A stretch of 64,000 bases of DNA from Bacillus sp. FJAT-29814 (GCF_001510715.1 NZ_LMTJ01000002.1:434001-498000); one strand, 5' to 3'; positions 8,102 to 18,099 are shown, counted from the first letter of the stretch. The notes: generated by a model not told the origin, from the letters alone. A program made the numbers and translations.

Positions 8102-8971
8102 ATGGAAACTAGTAATCTTGTTGAAGTAACAAGTACAAGAGCCAGCAGCTTTAAGCTGGCTCCCATCAGGAAATGGCTGTTGATTGGCGTGGCCCTCAGT
8201 TTTTTGGGCATCTTTATTTTCATTCCGCTGCTCGCCGTTTTCTCGGAAGCCTTGAAAAAAGGAATCGGGCTATACTTCGCGGCGATTATAGAACCCGATG
8301 CATTGGCGGCAATCAAATTAACCCTGCTTACCGCCTTGATTGCCGTACCCGTGAATACGCTGTTCGGGGTCATAGCCGCATGGGGCATTACGAAATTCAA
8401 TTTTAAAGGGAAAAATATTTTGATTACCTTAATTGATATCCCGTTCGCGGTGTCTCCGGTTATTGCCGGTCTCGTATTCGTGCTTTTGTTCGGAACAAGT
8501 GGTGTGCTTGGGCCGTTTTTGGAAGCGAACAATATGAAAATCATATTTGCGGTACCAGGAATTGTTATTGCCACCCTCTTTATCACGTTCCCATTTGTGG
8601 TCCGCGAGTTAATCCCGATTATGCAGGAACAAGGTTCCGAGGAGGAGCAAGCCGCCCTGACCCTCGGTGCCAGCGGGTTGCAGATGTTTTTTCGGGTAAC
8701 GCTGCCCAATATTAAGTGGGGGCTTTTGTACGGCATCATTCTATGCAATGCCCGAGCCATGGGCGAGTTCGGTGCCGTTTCGGTTGTGTCCGGTCACATC
8801 CGCGGACTAACGAACACCGTCCCACTTCATGTTGAAATCTTGTATAACGAGTACAATTTTTCGGCCGCCTTTGCCGTGGCGTCCCTGCTTGCGCTGTTGG
8901 CTATTGTTACTCTTGTTTTTAAAAGCATCGTGGAATGGAAGACAAAGAGAAATAATCATGGGGAGAGATGA
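8102..8971 (+). CDS. cysW: Sulfate ABC transporter permease CysW
   Basis: 289 aa with six predicted membrane helices. The EAA loop ([23 protein letters not shown]) and the segment [20 protein letters not shown] match CysW. It starts 15 bp after cysT, with AGAGGGG upstream, and overlaps the start of cysA by four bases (ATGA). The N-terminus has a short cytoplasmic extension of about 25 residues before the first helix. Confidence 0.94.
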   Translation: METSNLVEVTSTRASSFKLAPIRKWLLIGVALSFLGIFIFIPLLAVFSEALKKGIGLYFAAIIEPDALAAIKLTLLTALIAVPVNTLFGVIAAWGITKFNFKGKNILITLIDIPFAVSPVIAGLVFVLLFGTSGVLGPFLEANNMKIIFAVPGIVIATLFITFPFVVRELIPIMQEQGSEEEQAALTLGASGLQMFFRVTLPNIKWGLLYGIILCNARAMGEFGAVSVVSGHIRGLTNTVPLHVEILYNEYNFSAAFAVASLLALLAIVTLVFKSIVEWKTKRNNHGER

Positions 8972-10056
8972 TGGAAATGGGGATTACACTCAATGGGGTC
9001 ACCAAAGTATTTGGCACCCAAGCAGCCGTTCAAGATATTAACCTTAAAATTCCAACCGGGGACTTTGTGGCATTACTGGGGCCATCCGGCTCGGGCAAAA
9101 CCACCTTGTTAAGGATGATTGCCGGATTGGAAGGATTGGATAAAGGGAAGATTTTTTTCAATGAGGTCGATTATACTGCTAAAACAGTGAAAGAGCGCAA
9201 GGTTGGCTTCGTGTTTCAGCATTATGCCCTGTTTAAGCATATGACGATTTTTGAAAATGTCGCATTTGGGATGAAGGTGAAGCCACGGAAATGGCGCCCT
9301 TCGAAAAAGGAAATCCAGGAAAAAGTATTCGAATTATTAAAGCTGGTTCAATTGGAGCATGTTGCCGACCGCTATCCATCCCAGCTTTCAGGCGGACAGC
9401 GGCAGCGAATTGCCTTGGCGCGGGCATTGGCGGTTGAGCCGGAGGTGCTGCTTCTGGATGAACCATTCGGCGCACTCGATGCTAAGGTTCGCCAGGAGCT
9501 GCGGCACTGGTTAAGGGAAATCCATCAAAAGCTTAACATTACCACTGTGTTTGTTACCCATGATCAAGAGGAAGCACTTGAGATGGCGGATACTGTGGTG
9601 GTCATGAATCATGGACGGATTGAACAAATTGGCTCACCTCAGGATGTGTATGAAAAACCGGCAAATGCCTTTGTGTATAGCTTTTTAGGCCGGGTCAACG
9701 AATTCCGCGGCGCTGCCCTGTCAAATGGAAGTGATAAGGAAGAAGCAGTCGGTTACATTAGGCCGCATGAGATCCTGTTGAGTAAAATTCCCAAGAGATA
9801 CAGTGTTGCGGCCGAAGTTTCCCATGTACACGCTGTTGGTTCAACTGTCCGGGCGGTTCTAAGACGACTGGATACGAATGATTTTTTTGAAGTGGAAGTA
9901 GCTTTGGATCAATATCGTGCATTGGATCAATTTTCAAAAGGTGCCCTACTTTATGCTGAATTTACGAATATCATTGTGTTTAAGGAAAAGGAGAAGCTGG
10001 GCCGTTCGATGATTGTGGAAAAAGTAACTGGGGAGGCGTTTTCGGCTTTATCTTAA
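8968..10056 (+). CDS. cysA: Sulfate/thiosulfate import ATP-binding protein CysA
   Basis: 362 aa. Walker A GPSGSGKT near residue 40, Q-loop [12 protein letters not shown], signature [15 protein letters not shown], Walker [13 protein letters not shown] and the switch His in [10 protein letters not shown] are all intact. The C-terminal TOBE-like domain ([13 protein letters not shown]) matches CysA. It ends the sulfate operon and energises the CysT/CysW channel. An alternative ATG one codon downstream at 8971 is equally possible. Confidence 0.95.
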   Translation: MMEMGITLNGVTKVFGTQAAVQDINLKIPTGDFVALLGPSGSGKTTLLRMIAGLEGLDKGKIFFNEVDYTAKTVKERKVGFVFQHYALFKHMTIFENVAFGMKVKPRKWRPSKKEIQEKVFELLKLVQLEHVADRYPSQLSGGQRQRIALARALAVEPEVLLLDEPFGALDAKVRQELRHWLREIHQKLNITTVFVTHDQEEALEMADTVVVMNHGRIEQIGSPQDVYEKPANAFVYSFLGRVNEFRGAALSNGSDKEEAVGYIRPHEILLSKIPKRYSVAAEVSHVHAVGSTVRAVLRRLDTNDFFEVEVALDQYRALDQFSKGALLYAEFTNIIVFKEKEKLGRSMIVEKVTGEAFSALS

Positions 10057-10111
10057 AGTGAGAAGGCTCAGTTATTATTCATTGTTGTCTCTCGGGTAGG
10101 TATGGGAATTC

Positions 10112-10300
10112 ATAAACGGAGAATTTCCGGTTAATGTATATAGTTGAGGCTTAAAAGGCTGAAATAAGCGGAGATATTCCGGTTATCTGCTCTAAATTAG
10201 ACTAAATTCAATGATTTAGATGATATAAGCGGAAAAACTACCCTTATTTTTAGGGAAATATAGGTATTTCCCTAAATAAGCGGAATTCCTCCGCTTATTT
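10112..10300. repeat. Hairpin repeat array G (52-bp period), ATAAGCGGA family
   Basis: Convergent intergenic region after cysA. Units begin at 10112, 10164, 10225 (degenerate) and 10276, that is at steps of 52, 61 and 51 bp. The core hairpin is ATAAGCGGA, five bases, TCCGCTTAT: perfect in the last unit and one mismatch in the first two. A further 12-bp hairpin (TTTAGGGAAATA, TAGG, complement) lies at 10249-10276 and shares three bases with the last unit. No T tracts follow most units, so these are not simple terminators. Confidence 0.7.
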
Positions 10301-10352
10301 ATCAAACACAGTGAAATCAACATTCAGCAATACAGAGCTTATGAGAAAAAAA

Positions 10353-10397
10353 CTTGAGGACAACTTGACTTTTTTTTCAAGGTGTTTTGTCCTCAAG
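10353..10397. terminator. Nested inverted repeat between cysA and the SNF2 gene
   Basis: Outer arms CTTGAGGACAA and TTGTCCTCAAG enclose an inner CTTGA/TCAAG stem with a T-rich loop. It is followed by GGCGCCTTTTTG. It sits between convergent genes and could serve as a two-way terminator. Confidence 0.5.
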
Positions 10398-10488
10398 GCG
10401 CCTTTTTGACGACACTTCTTTATTATTTTTCAGGTTATTCTAGTGCCAACAACAATTTAGGCATTTCTGAAGTGGAGCCCCCATTCCC

Positions 10489-13400
10489 CTACACCATCAA
10501 AATCTCCCGAATATCCTCTTCTGTCAAAACTCCCAACACTTTTTCATCGGAATCAAGGATATCCTCGACTAGATGCCGCTTCTTGTCCTGCAGCTCATTC
10601 ATTTTTTCTTCGATGGTTCCGCGGGCGACCAGCTTAATGACCTGTACGACATTCTTCTGGCCCATACGGTGGGCGCGGTCGGCTGCTTGTTCCTCGACCG
10701 CAGGATTCCACCAGGTGTCATACAAAATAACCGTGTCGGCTCCCATCAAGTTCAAGCCCGTTCCGCCGGCCTTTAAGGAAATCAAAAATAAATCACGTTC
10801 TCCGTGGTTGAACCGGTCGCAAATCTCAACTCGTTCCTCAGAGGGTGTGCTGCCATCAAGGTAAAAATAAGCCTGGCCCTTTGCCGTTAAGGTCCTCCCG
10901 ATGATCTCAAGCATTTTCGTAAACTGCGAAAAGATCAGTACGCGCCGGCCTGACAGCCGGGATTCATCCAGGATCTCCATCAACTGCGTAAATTTTGTTG
11001 AACCGCCATCATAGCCATCGACAAACAAACCAGGGTGGCAGCAAATCTGCCGCAGTCGCGTCAATCCCGCCAAGATTCTGATGCGATTTTTTCGGATGGT
11101 ATCTTTGTCCAAATGCTTTAGTGTGTCATGGCGCAGTTTCGCCAAATAGGCAGCATAAAGCTTCTTTTGTTCAGGATACAGCTCGACGGTTTCGAGGAAC
11201 TCCCGTTTTTCCGGCAGCTCGGCCAACACATCCTCCTTCACCCTCCGCAAGAAGAACGGCCGGATTCTACGGGCAATCTTCTTCCTCGAAAGCCTGCTAA
11301 ATTCCTTTAGCCCGAGGAATAACTCCGGAAAGACAACATGAAAAATCGACCACAACTCCTCCGCCGAATTCTCAACGGGCGTGCCGGTTAATGCAAACCG
11401 ATGCCCCGCCTGGAGTTTCTTAACCGCCCTAGCCGTTTGCGTCACCGGATTCTTGAACGCTTGAGCCTCATCAAAGAACACTGTATGAAAGGTCTGTTTT
11501 TCAAACCATTTAATATCCCCGCGCAGTAGCGGATAGGAGGTAATCAGCACATCAACATCATCCAAATCGGCCAAAAGCTCCGACCGTTTATCCTTGCTTC
11601 CGTCAATGACAACAGCCCGCAAGTCCGGAGCAAACTTCCCAAGTTCACTCAGCCAGTTATACACCACCGATGATGGACAAACCACCAACACCGGCAGCTT
11701 GCCATCCCGGACTTCACCAACAACCGAAACGATATACGCGATACTTTGGATCGTTTTCCCCAAGCCCATATCATCTGCCAAAATCCCGCCAAATCCGTAA
11801 TACGCCAGAGTTTTCATCCACTTGAATCCAACCTTTTGATACTCTTTCAGAATCGGCTCCAAACCTGAAGGAACCGCAAACTCCAACCTGCCGGGGTTTC
11901 GCAGCTCGTCCATAAACTGACGGAACGATTCCTCCAGTTTGAATGCATCACTTACCTCTACCGTATCAAGAAGCTGCAAGCATTTCTCGACAGGCAGCGC
12001 CAATCCGTCGGCCAAATCCTGATCCTGTAACAGCGGCGACTTAAGATACCGCTGGATCTCCTCGAATTCCCTCGTCTGGAGCGACAGCAACGAGCCATTC
12101 GGAAGCCGGTAATACTTTCGCTTTTCCTCTAACGCCGCCAGGACCTCACGGATTTCCTCATTGGAAATGCCCTTCATTTCAAACTTGAAATCCAGCCAAT
12201 TCGTCCGCTCTTTTCTAACCTTGACTCTAATCTTCGGAAAAACATCTTTAAGAACAATTCGATTCCTGACCGCGGTTGTGGCGTAAATTTGCACGAGCTT
12301 CTGCAGCTTTGGCACAACATGAACCAGAAACTCATATTCTAGTTCTTCATTTTGCAAAAAGTAGCCCCCATCGGTCTTAGCAAACGAACTTTCATCCATG
12401 ATTTCGAGAATTTGCTGTTCCTTCGCCGCATCCCTCATCACCATGACGCCCGCCGGAAATTCCCGTCCTTCCAATGGATTAATTATCACATGTTGATAGT
12501 GGAATTCCAGGCCGGCGAGCAGGCGATTTTTCACTCGGTCGAGATAGAGCTTAGCCACAAGTGGGGCAGGCTTTAGCTGCTCCCTTAATTGCTCATCAAT
12601 GTTCACCTGCCCCAGCCTTTTTAGACCTGGCGCGATTTTTTCAATAAAAATCAGCAATTGGCTTGGCGGGATAGGAATTTCGTTCCTTCCGGCTGCCGCG
12701 AGCATCTTCTTCAGTTCCAGCAGTCGTTTATAGTCTTGGTCCTCTAATTGGTTTATTTTTCCAGCATAAAGAACTGACCGATAGGAATCAAGGATGATCA
12801 AGCGCCCAAGACCGGTAATCACCAATTCTTTTTTCGAAAAATCAAACTGCAAGGGCAGAACGCCTTCGGACAAGCTCAAACCCTCATATAATTGCCCTCC
12901 ATGCTCAATCCTTACGTTTGGTGTTTTTAAAAGTAAGGGCAGTATCCGTTCCCATGAAGTCGAAGGTATGGGCAGTATTTTCTTGTCCATGTTTCCTTCA
13001 GGCTTGCCAAAAACATGCTCATCACGCATCACATGGATGAGTTCTTGGATGACACTATCGGTCTCTTGCTGAAAACAATGCAGGCTTGGGTCGTAAGGAA
13101 ACGGGAACGAACGTCCGTCTCTTACCTGTTCCAAAAATGCGCGGATGTCGTACACTTTGGCGATTTCAATACCAATAATGTACTGCCCATTCCCAATTTC
13201 AACGGGTTTACAGATTAACCCCACATCCAACACGGTTCTTTTTTCAAAATGACGTTGGTGGCCGCTGTTGCGAATTGGCTTTTCGTCGAAGATTGTCAGC
13301 AAGCCTTCGGCCAGCTCCTGACGAGGTTGCCCGCGGTCATAAATCGCAAGTAAAACAGCCGCAACATGCTGACATTCCTTTTTAAAAGAAGTAAGTTTCG

Positions 13401-13608
13401 GGCAGCTGCATTTCGCCCGAATTTTGCCGTTCTCATCTGTTTCGATTGCTACAAGAAAAGCCTCATCACCATCAACAGTCGCCTGCCAATAGTTGGAGCT
13501 ATATTTTTCAAAAGTTACTTTATTTGTCCGATAAAAATAATCTCCTCTTTTGAAGGAGACGGAACCACACATTTCAGTTATGATTTTATGATTTAACTCT
13601 ATGTTCAA
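10489..13608 (-). CDS. SNF2-family DEAD/DEAH-box helicase with SWIM zinc finger
   Basis: 1039 aa from a TTG start at 13608, which has GGAAGGAG eight bases upstream; an ATG 51 bp further upstream lacks a ribosome site. N-terminal SWIM-type zinc finger CSC...CQH (about residues 66-80). SNF2 ATPase: DDMGLGKT (Walker A), FFDEAQAF (motif II), LTGTPVEN (motif III). C-terminal helicase lobe: LIFSQFTKML, YLDGST and DTWWNPAVEEQAADRAHRMGQ. Proteins of this type translocate on DNA and may remodel protein-DNA or repair complexes; the bacterial role is poorly defined. It is monocistronic and convergent with the sulfate operon. Confidence 0.9.
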   Translation of the reverse strand: MNIELNHKIITEMCGSVSFKRGDYFYRTNKVTFEKYSSNYWQATVDGDEAFLVAIETDENGKIRAKCSCPKLTSFKKECQHVAAVLLAIYDRGQPRQELAEGLLTIFDEKPIRNSGHQRHFEKRTVLDVGLICKPVEIGNGQYIIGIEIAKVYDIRAFLEQVRDGRSFPFPYDPSLHCFQQETDSVIQELIHVMRDEHVFGKPEGNMDKKILPIPSTSWERILPLLLKTPNVRIEHGGQLYEGLSLSEGVLPLQFDFSKKELVITGLGRLIILDSYRSVLYAGKINQLEDQDYKRLLELKKMLAAAGRNEIPIPPSQLLIFIEKIAPGLKRLGQVNIDEQLREQLKPAPLVAKLYLDRVKNRLLAGLEFHYQHVIINPLEGREFPAGVMVMRDAAKEQQILEIMDESSFAKTDGGYFLQNEELEYEFLVHVVPKLQKLVQIYATTAVRNRIVLKDVFPKIRVKVRKERTNWLDFKFEMKGISNEEIREVLAALEEKRKYYRLPNGSLLSLQTREFEEIQRYLKSPLLQDQDLADGLALPVEKCLQLLDTVEVSDAFKLEESFRQFMDELRNPGRLEFAVPSGLEPILKEYQKVGFKWMKTLAYYGFGGILADDMGLGKTIQSIAYIVSVVGEVRDGKLPVLVVCPSSVVYNWLSELGKFAPDLRAVVIDGSKDKRSELLADLDDVDVLITSYPLLRGDIKWFEKQTFHTVFFDEAQAFKNPVTQTARAVKKLQAGHRFALTGTPVENSAEELWSIFHVVFPELFLGLKEFSRLSRKKIARRIRPFFLRRVKEDVLAELPEKREFLETVELYPEQKKLYAAYLAKLRHDTLKHLDKDTIRKNRIRILAGLTRLRQICCHPGLFVDGYDGGSTKFTQLMEILDESRLSGRRVLIFSQFTKMLEIIGRTLTAKGQAYFYLDGSTPSEERVEICDRFNHGERDLFLISLKAGGTGLNLMGADTVILYDTWWNPAVEEQAADRAHRMGQKNVVQVIKLVARGTIEEKMNELQDKKRHLVEDILDSDEKVLGVLTEEDIREILMV

Positions 13609-13930
13609 GTGGATTGCTCCTTCCTCGAGGGTGAAGCAGTGGATGATTCTCTGCTGCATTTAATATAACGATTTTACCACAAAGGAGAAAGAATCATAAG
13701 AGAGCCAGTTTTTATTTCCTGCAATAGCTGTTTCTATTAGGCATTTTCTAAGATTCCACTTCTTCTTGCCGCCTCCTAGTTTATCAATCTTTCAATCTGC
13801 TAAGCAGCTACCAAATGATTCAAAAGAACTGCATCCACTTCATAAAATTGGTAAATCTGGCGGATGTTGGTGAAAGCGCTTGCAATTATAGTTGGCTTAA
13901 GGACTAATAAAAAAAGAGAGGATGATTGCA

Positions 13931-14953
13931 TTGAAATTAAGATTGGCATTTGTACTACTTCTGGCCAGTGTACTGCTTTTAACATCGGGCTGGACAACAG
14001 CAACGGACTCTGCTGTCAACATTTCACAGGACAAAGGGGCTGATACGTACTACATAGACGTTAATGTCGCAACTGTTTGGTCAAAACCCAATATTACTAG
14101 AGAAGTAGATGAGCCATCTACCACTAATCCGGCCGATCCGAGAAAGTGGACTTCCACTATGACTTATCAGGATAAGATTGGCCTTGTCGGCAAATTAGAG
14201 ACACAAGCCCTATATGGATCCCCTGTGACGGTTCTTGAAAGACAGGGAGATTGGGTAAAGGTAGCCGTTCACAATCAATTTACTCCAAAGAATACGGAAG
14301 GCTATCCGGGTTGGATGCCGGCTGCCCAATTATCCAAGGAACCAAGTTACGAAAATCAGCTAGACCACCCATTCGCCTTGATAACATCGCCAACAGCCTG
14401 GTTATATAACGATAAACATGCGACAGAACCATTCCTTGAAATCAGTTTCAACACCCGCCTTCCAGTGATGCATGAATTTGAAAATGAAGTACTGGTAGCC
14501 ACTCCAAGTCATGGCAAGAAGTGGTTGAAAAAGTCGGATGTCGCTATCTATAATACGCAAGAAGATATTCCTGAGCCAACTGGAGATGACATTGTCAATA
14601 CCGGAAAAAAATTCATGAATCTCCCTTACTTATGGGCCGGTACATCCGGATTCGGATTTGACTGTTCCGGGTTTACTTACACGATTCACGCCGCAAATGG
14701 CATTTTCATACCGAGAGACTCTTCGGTCCAGGCAAGATATGGAACTCCTGTTACCTGGGATGACCTTCAACCGGGTGACCTGGTCTTCTACGCTTACAAT
14801 GGGGGCAAAGGCAGCGTCCATCACGTCGGAGTCTATATCGGCGATGGAAAAATGCTGCACTCACCGAACTCATCTACCCACGTTCGCATTGACGACATCG
14901 TGGCCTCCGGCTGGATCAAGGAATTTTCCGGTGCCCGCAGATACGTAAAATAA
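13931..14953 (+). CDS. Secreted NlpC/P60 endopeptidase with SH3-like domains (YkfC-like)
   Basis: 340 aa from TTG 13931, which has AGAGAGG at better spacing than the ATG at 13922. A hydrophobic signal sequence (LAFVLLLASVLLLTSGW) leads to two SH3b-like regions (about residues 35-130 and 145-220), then NlpC/P60. The catalytic Cys is in FDCSGFTYTIH, and the His is in HHVGVYIGDGKMLHSP. This order matches Bacillus gamma-D-glutamyl-L-diamino acid peptidases (YkfC type), which cut muropeptides released during cell-wall turnover. Confidence 0.9.
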   Translation: MKLRLAFVLLLASVLLLTSGWTTATDSAVNISQDKGADTYYIDVNVATVWSKPNITREVDEPSTTNPADPRKWTSTMTYQDKIGLVGKLETQALYGSPVTVLERQGDWVKVAVHNQFTPKNTEGYPGWMPAAQLSKEPSYENQLDHPFALITSPTAWLYNDKHATEPFLEISFNTRLPVMHEFENEVLVATPSHGKKWLKKSDVAIYNTQEDIPEPTGDDIVNTGKKFMNLPYLWAGTSGFGFDCSGFTYTIHAANGIFIPRDSSVQARYGTPVTWDDLQPGDLVFYAYNGGKGSVHHVGVYIGDGKMLHSPNSSTHVRIDDIVASGWIKEFSGARRYVK

Positions 14954-14958
14954 TCATA

Positions 14959-14995
14959 GGGATGGTTCCTGCTGTACATCAGGTGGAACCATCCC
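14959..14995 (+). terminator. Terminator-like hairpin after the NlpC/P60 gene
   Basis: Perfect 11-bp stem GGGATGGTTCC / GGAACCATCCC with a 15-base loop, followed by the pyrimidine-rich TTCTACCTTTTC. The T tract is interrupted, so efficiency may be moderate. Confidence 0.65.
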
Positions 14996-15143
14996 TTCTA
15001 CCTTTTCAACTTCAAGTTTTCGCTCAAAAAATCATTAAGGATTCCAAGTAAATTGACAATTAATTTACAATGATTCCATTAGTGGTTAACAATCTCTTGC
15101 TATACTTGGCTTATAAAAGTCAAATCTTAAAGGAGCAGTGGTC

Positions 15144-15200
15144 ATGATGGAATTCCTGATTCGGCTGGTATTTTTAACTACGCTTTGCACGCTTCTTTGA
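15144..15200 (+). CDS. Possible 18-residue hydrophobic micro-ORF
   Basis: ATG 15144 has AAAGGAG at good spacing and an extended -10-like TTGCTATACT about 50 bp upstream (15097-15106). It encodes MMEFLIRLVFLTTLCTLL, a short hydrophobic peptide with one Arg. Such peptides occur as small membrane proteins, leader peptides or type I toxins, but no homologue is recognised. It may equally be a chance ORF in a 270-bp gap between convergent genes. Confidence 0.35.
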   Translation: MMEFLIRLVFLTTLCTLL

Positions 15201-15225
15201 GCCTATTCGCTCTTTTTCAAATTTA

Positions 15226-16125
15226 TTAAAACCTTAACGGCGCCTTTGATGTGCTCAGCTCAATTCCCGCTAACTTTTTGACTGACAGATAAAATTCCAA
15301 TCCTGATTTAACGATGTCCAATTTGGTACGCGGTCCGATCGTAATTTTTCGAACAAGAAGTTGATCTTCACCTGTTTCCTCGTTCCTCGCATACACAGGC
15401 ACTTTGATAAACGGTATAAACGCGCCTCTAGAGACGCGAAAATGTATGTGCTCTTCCGCTTTCGGGATGAAAATCGAGCGGAATTCTTCCTCACAGGTAA
15501 AAGCAGGATGTTTGATAAAGCAGCCCAATGTCCCAAATGTAAAAAGAATGGCTCTGGAAAAGCTCTCGTCTGATAACCTCGTTTCCTTGGCAAGCTGCAA
15601 AAGCTTCTCCATTACTTCTTTGACAATTCGCTTTTGCTGCTCCTCGGCATAAATGACCTTTCCAACAAAGGTAATTTGCGAATTGAAGGTCTGACTAAAA
15701 AATTTCTGCGCATCAATGCCAATATTGCAGCCTTCATCTGCACCATATGCGTTCCACAATGGCAGCAAGTCCGGATTCTCAGTCAAAGAAAAAGCAAAAA
15801 TGTTTAAAGCTTTGTAATAGCTCTCAGTCGTATCAAATTCGCGGAACAGAGAAAGGAACGTATCCTTCTCACGACTGTATTTCAGGTCATCAATGACTTT
15901 CCGGACGATGTCGTTCACATAAGAAATCTCTTTATAATCATTCATGAAATCGACACGCGTAATCCAGAAGCAGCGCTCCCGGTCCAAAATATTATTGAGT
16001 GTCTCCATGGACGTATAATGGTATAGCATGCTTCCATTCATGGTCTTAGATAAATTCCCAAAAACCCGTTGTTTAAAAAACTCCGCCATCTCCAGAATGA
16101 ATGGATCAAAAGTTAGCTGTCCCAC
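15226..16125 (-). CDS. DUF2971-family protein
   Basis: 299 aa starting at GTG 16125 with GGGAGGG seven bases upstream. The segment MLYHYTSMETLNNILDRERCFWITRVDFMNDYKE fits DUF2971 (a YHYTS motif and then an ND(x)xE motif). The later PLWNAYGADEGCNIGID and the Cys-Glu-Glu-Glu-Phe-Arg segment are also typical. Some members lie in phage-defence islands, but no function is established. Neighbours give no clue; the gene stands alone with its own terminator beyond the start of guaD. Confidence 0.75.
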   Translation of the reverse strand: MGQLTFDPFILEMAEFFKQRVFGNLSKTMNGSMLYHYTSMETLNNILDRERCFWITRVDFMNDYKEISYVNDIVRKVIDDLKYSREKDTFLSLFREFDTTESYYKALNIFAFSLTENPDLLPLWNAYGADEGCNIGIDAQKFFSQTFNSQITFVGKVIYAEEQQKRIVKEVMEKLLQLAKETRLSDESFSRAILFTFGTLGCFIKHPAFTCEEEFRSIFIPKAEEHIHFRVSRGAFIPFIKVPVYARNEETGEDQLLVRKITIGPRTKLDIVKSGLEFYLSVKKLAGIELSTSKAPLRF

Positions 16126-16185
16126 ACAGATTCCCTCCCGTCGCTTATTTTATTAGCATTCCATATTTTGGAGAGATTCTTGCAT

Positions 16186-16225
16186 AAAAAAAGCCTTGCC
16201 ACTCTTAAATTGACAAGGCTTTTTT
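16186..16225. terminator. Bidirectional terminator, probably for guaD
   Basis: AAAAAAAGCCTTG and CAAGGCTTTTTT form a 12-bp stem around a 15-base loop, A-rich on one side and T-rich on the other. It lies between the end of guaD and the start of the DUF2971 gene on the minus strand. Confidence 0.8.
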
Positions 16226-16269
16226 AACCTAAGCTTGTTCATTTGTTTTATGCAAACACGCTTGCTCTC

Positions 16270-17634
16270 CTAGCGTGCATGCACCTTTTCACCTTGGACC
16301 CAAACTTCACGAATATTTTCAGGACGAACCAAATACATCATTTTTTGAAATACATCAAGAAGGTCCTCATGATCATCATAAAGAGGTAATTTGGCCGTGC
16401 TTAGGGCGGTATCGATAATCTGGACATCCCATGCATGATTTTTTTCAAGACGACCGATTGGCAGGCTTAAACTGTCTCCGCCTCCGGCTGTTGCCAGATA
16501 GAAGGCTTCATTCACCGTAATTCGGGAATTTGGGACACCGCGGTCTTCAGCTGGAAGATCCGGGTTCACGCCATCCTCCAACATTCTCGAAGACATGACT
16601 GCCTGGCGGACATTATCGAACAAGCTCGGCGAGAATCCGCCAGAAATATCGCTGCCCAAGCCTATCTCGACTCTTTTTTCAAGAAAGCGGGCAATCGGAA
16701 TGACACTATTAGCAAAGTAGGCATTGGAGATTGGGCAATGGGCAATGGCCGTTCCTGTCTCCGCAAATAACGCAGCATCTTGTTCATTTAAAAAATTGCA
16801 ATGTGCCATAACAGACTTGTCACGCAATAACCCAAAATCATGGAGAGCAAAGGCATCATTTTTGCCGAAACGTTCCTGGACATACTCATGGGCCCAGTCA
16901 CTTTCGCTGCAATGCGATTGAATGTATGTATCATGTTTGGCAGCTAATTCGCCCAGCCCTTTCAACGTCTCATCTGTACAACTTGGTATAAACCGTGGGG
17001 TGACAACCGGGTAGACTCCATGTTTTGTGGTTTTCGACAGTTCTTTTACGGCTAAAATAAATTCCTCTGTATCCGCCAAAGCCGTTGGCGTATCAGCATC
17101 ACGATAATAGTCAGGAGTTTGCTCAGGGTTGTCCATCACCACTTTTCCGACTAAACCTCTCTGCCCGCTTTCTGCACAGATTTGAGCAAGCAGGTAACTT
17201 GCCTGTTTATGGACAGTGGCAAAATAGAGGGCCGTCGTGGTCCCGTTTGCCAGCAAGGTACTGACAACATCCTGATACACCTTTTGGGCAAAATCCAAGT
17301 CCGAAAATTTGGACTCAATCGGAAAGGTATAGGTGTTTAACCAATCGTAGAGCGGAATATCCAATGCGGTTCCGGACTGAGCCCATTGCGGGGCATGCAC
17401 ATGCAAATCCACAAAACCGGGCAATATATATTGCCCCTCTGCAAGGCGGTGAAAGTTTCCCCCGCCTTGGTAAGCCTCCACTAACGGCTGGTAATCGGCC
17501 TCTTCCGGTCCAACCACCCTTTCTATTATTCCGTTTTCGTTTATACAAAAAAGATGGTCTTTTAAAACCGCTACCTCTTTGGGAGACTTGCTAGTAAAAG
17601 CAGTCCCTTGAAAAATCCGCGCATATTTCATCAT
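16270..17634 (-). CDS. guaD: Guanine deaminase
   Basis: 454 aa from the ATG at 17634 (GAAGGTG six bases upstream). It belongs to the metal-dependent amidohydrolases: PGFVDLHVHAPQW (first metal His pair), QSHCSESDW, MAHCNFL and GLGSDISGG (catalytic Asp). These motif variants are characteristic of guanine deaminase, which converts guanine to xanthine and ammonia in purine salvage and catabolism. No purine riboswitch is seen upstream. Its start faces repeat array A, which fills most of the divergent region with the M15 peptidase. Confidence 0.93.
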   Translation of the reverse strand: MMKYARIFQGTAFTSKSPKEVAVLKDHLFCINENGIIERVVGPEEADYQPLVEAYQGGGNFHRLAEGQYILPGFVDLHVHAPQWAQSGTALDIPLYDWLNTYTFPIESKFSDLDFAQKVYQDVVSTLLANGTTTALYFATVHKQASYLLAQICAESGQRGLVGKVVMDNPEQTPDYYRDADTPTALADTEEFILAVKELSKTTKHGVYPVVTPRFIPSCTDETLKGLGELAAKHDTYIQSHCSESDWAHEYVQERFGKNDAFALHDFGLLRDKSVMAHCNFLNEQDAALFAETGTAIAHCPISNAYFANSVIPIARFLEKRVEIGLGSDISGGFSPSLFDNVRQAVMSSRMLEDGVNPDLPAEDRGVPNSRITVNEAFYLATAGGGDSLSLPIGRLEKNHAWDVQIIDTALSTAKLPLYDDHEDLLDVFQKMMYLVRPENIREVWVQGEKVHAR

Positions 17635-17715
17635 AGAGTTCACCTTCATTTACTAATTCTATTTCCTTTTTCATATTAACCTACTGCTTCTTAAAAACAA
17701 AAGGCGAATACACAA

Positions 17716-18087
17716 TGCCCCTTATTGACGACACTTTTACTGGTTCCTCCTGCAATTCTGTCGCCAATGCCCCTTATTGACGACACTTTTACTGGTTCCT
17801 CCTGCGATTTTGTCGCCAATGACCCTTATTGGCGACACTTTTAACTGGTTACTCCTGCGGTTCTGTCGCCAATGACCCTTATTGGCAACACTTTTAACTG
17901 GTTTCTCCTGCGGTTCTGTCGCCAATGACCCTTATTAGAGTCAACACTTTTGCTGGTTCTTCCTGCGGTTTTGTCGCCAATGCCCCTTATTGGCGACACT
18001 TTTGCTGGTCCCTCCTGCAGTTTTGTCGCCAATGACCCTTATTGGCAACACTTTTGCTGGTTCTTCCTGCGGTTTTGTCGCCAATAC
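17716..18087. repeat. Hairpin repeat array A (52-bp period), GTCGCCAAT family
   Basis: Seven units whose CGCCAAT cores begin at 17762, 17814, 17867, 17920, 17975, 18027 and 18079, preceded by a half unit. Steps are 52-55 bp. The hairpin is GTCGCCAAT, seven bases ending CCCTT, ATTGGCGAC; the spacer is about 27 bp and also conserved (CTGGTTCCTCCTGC). Some units have one arm mutated. It fills the region between the divergent guaD and M15 peptidase genes. It is not CRISPR because the spacers repeat. Confidence 0.85.
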
Positions 18088-18099
18088 TCTTAAAAATCA

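Noticed and set aside
13800..14003. 67-codon minus-strand ORF before the NlpC/P60 gene
   Set aside because: It overlaps the signal-peptide region of the secreted peptidase, lacks a ribosome site and shows no family features.
16126..16270. Purine riboswitch for guaD
   Set aside because: Neither side of guaD shows the conserved purine-riboswitch core, and the hairpin at 16186-16225 is a simple terminator.
17737..18032. ORFs on the minus strand through array A
   Set aside because: The frames arise from the 52-bp repeats, have no ribosome site and show only repeated, arginine-rich sequence.
17716..18087. CRISPR-like array
   Set aside because: The units are tandem repeats whose spacers are also conserved, and no cas genes are nearby. 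The same holds for the other 52-bp arrays.
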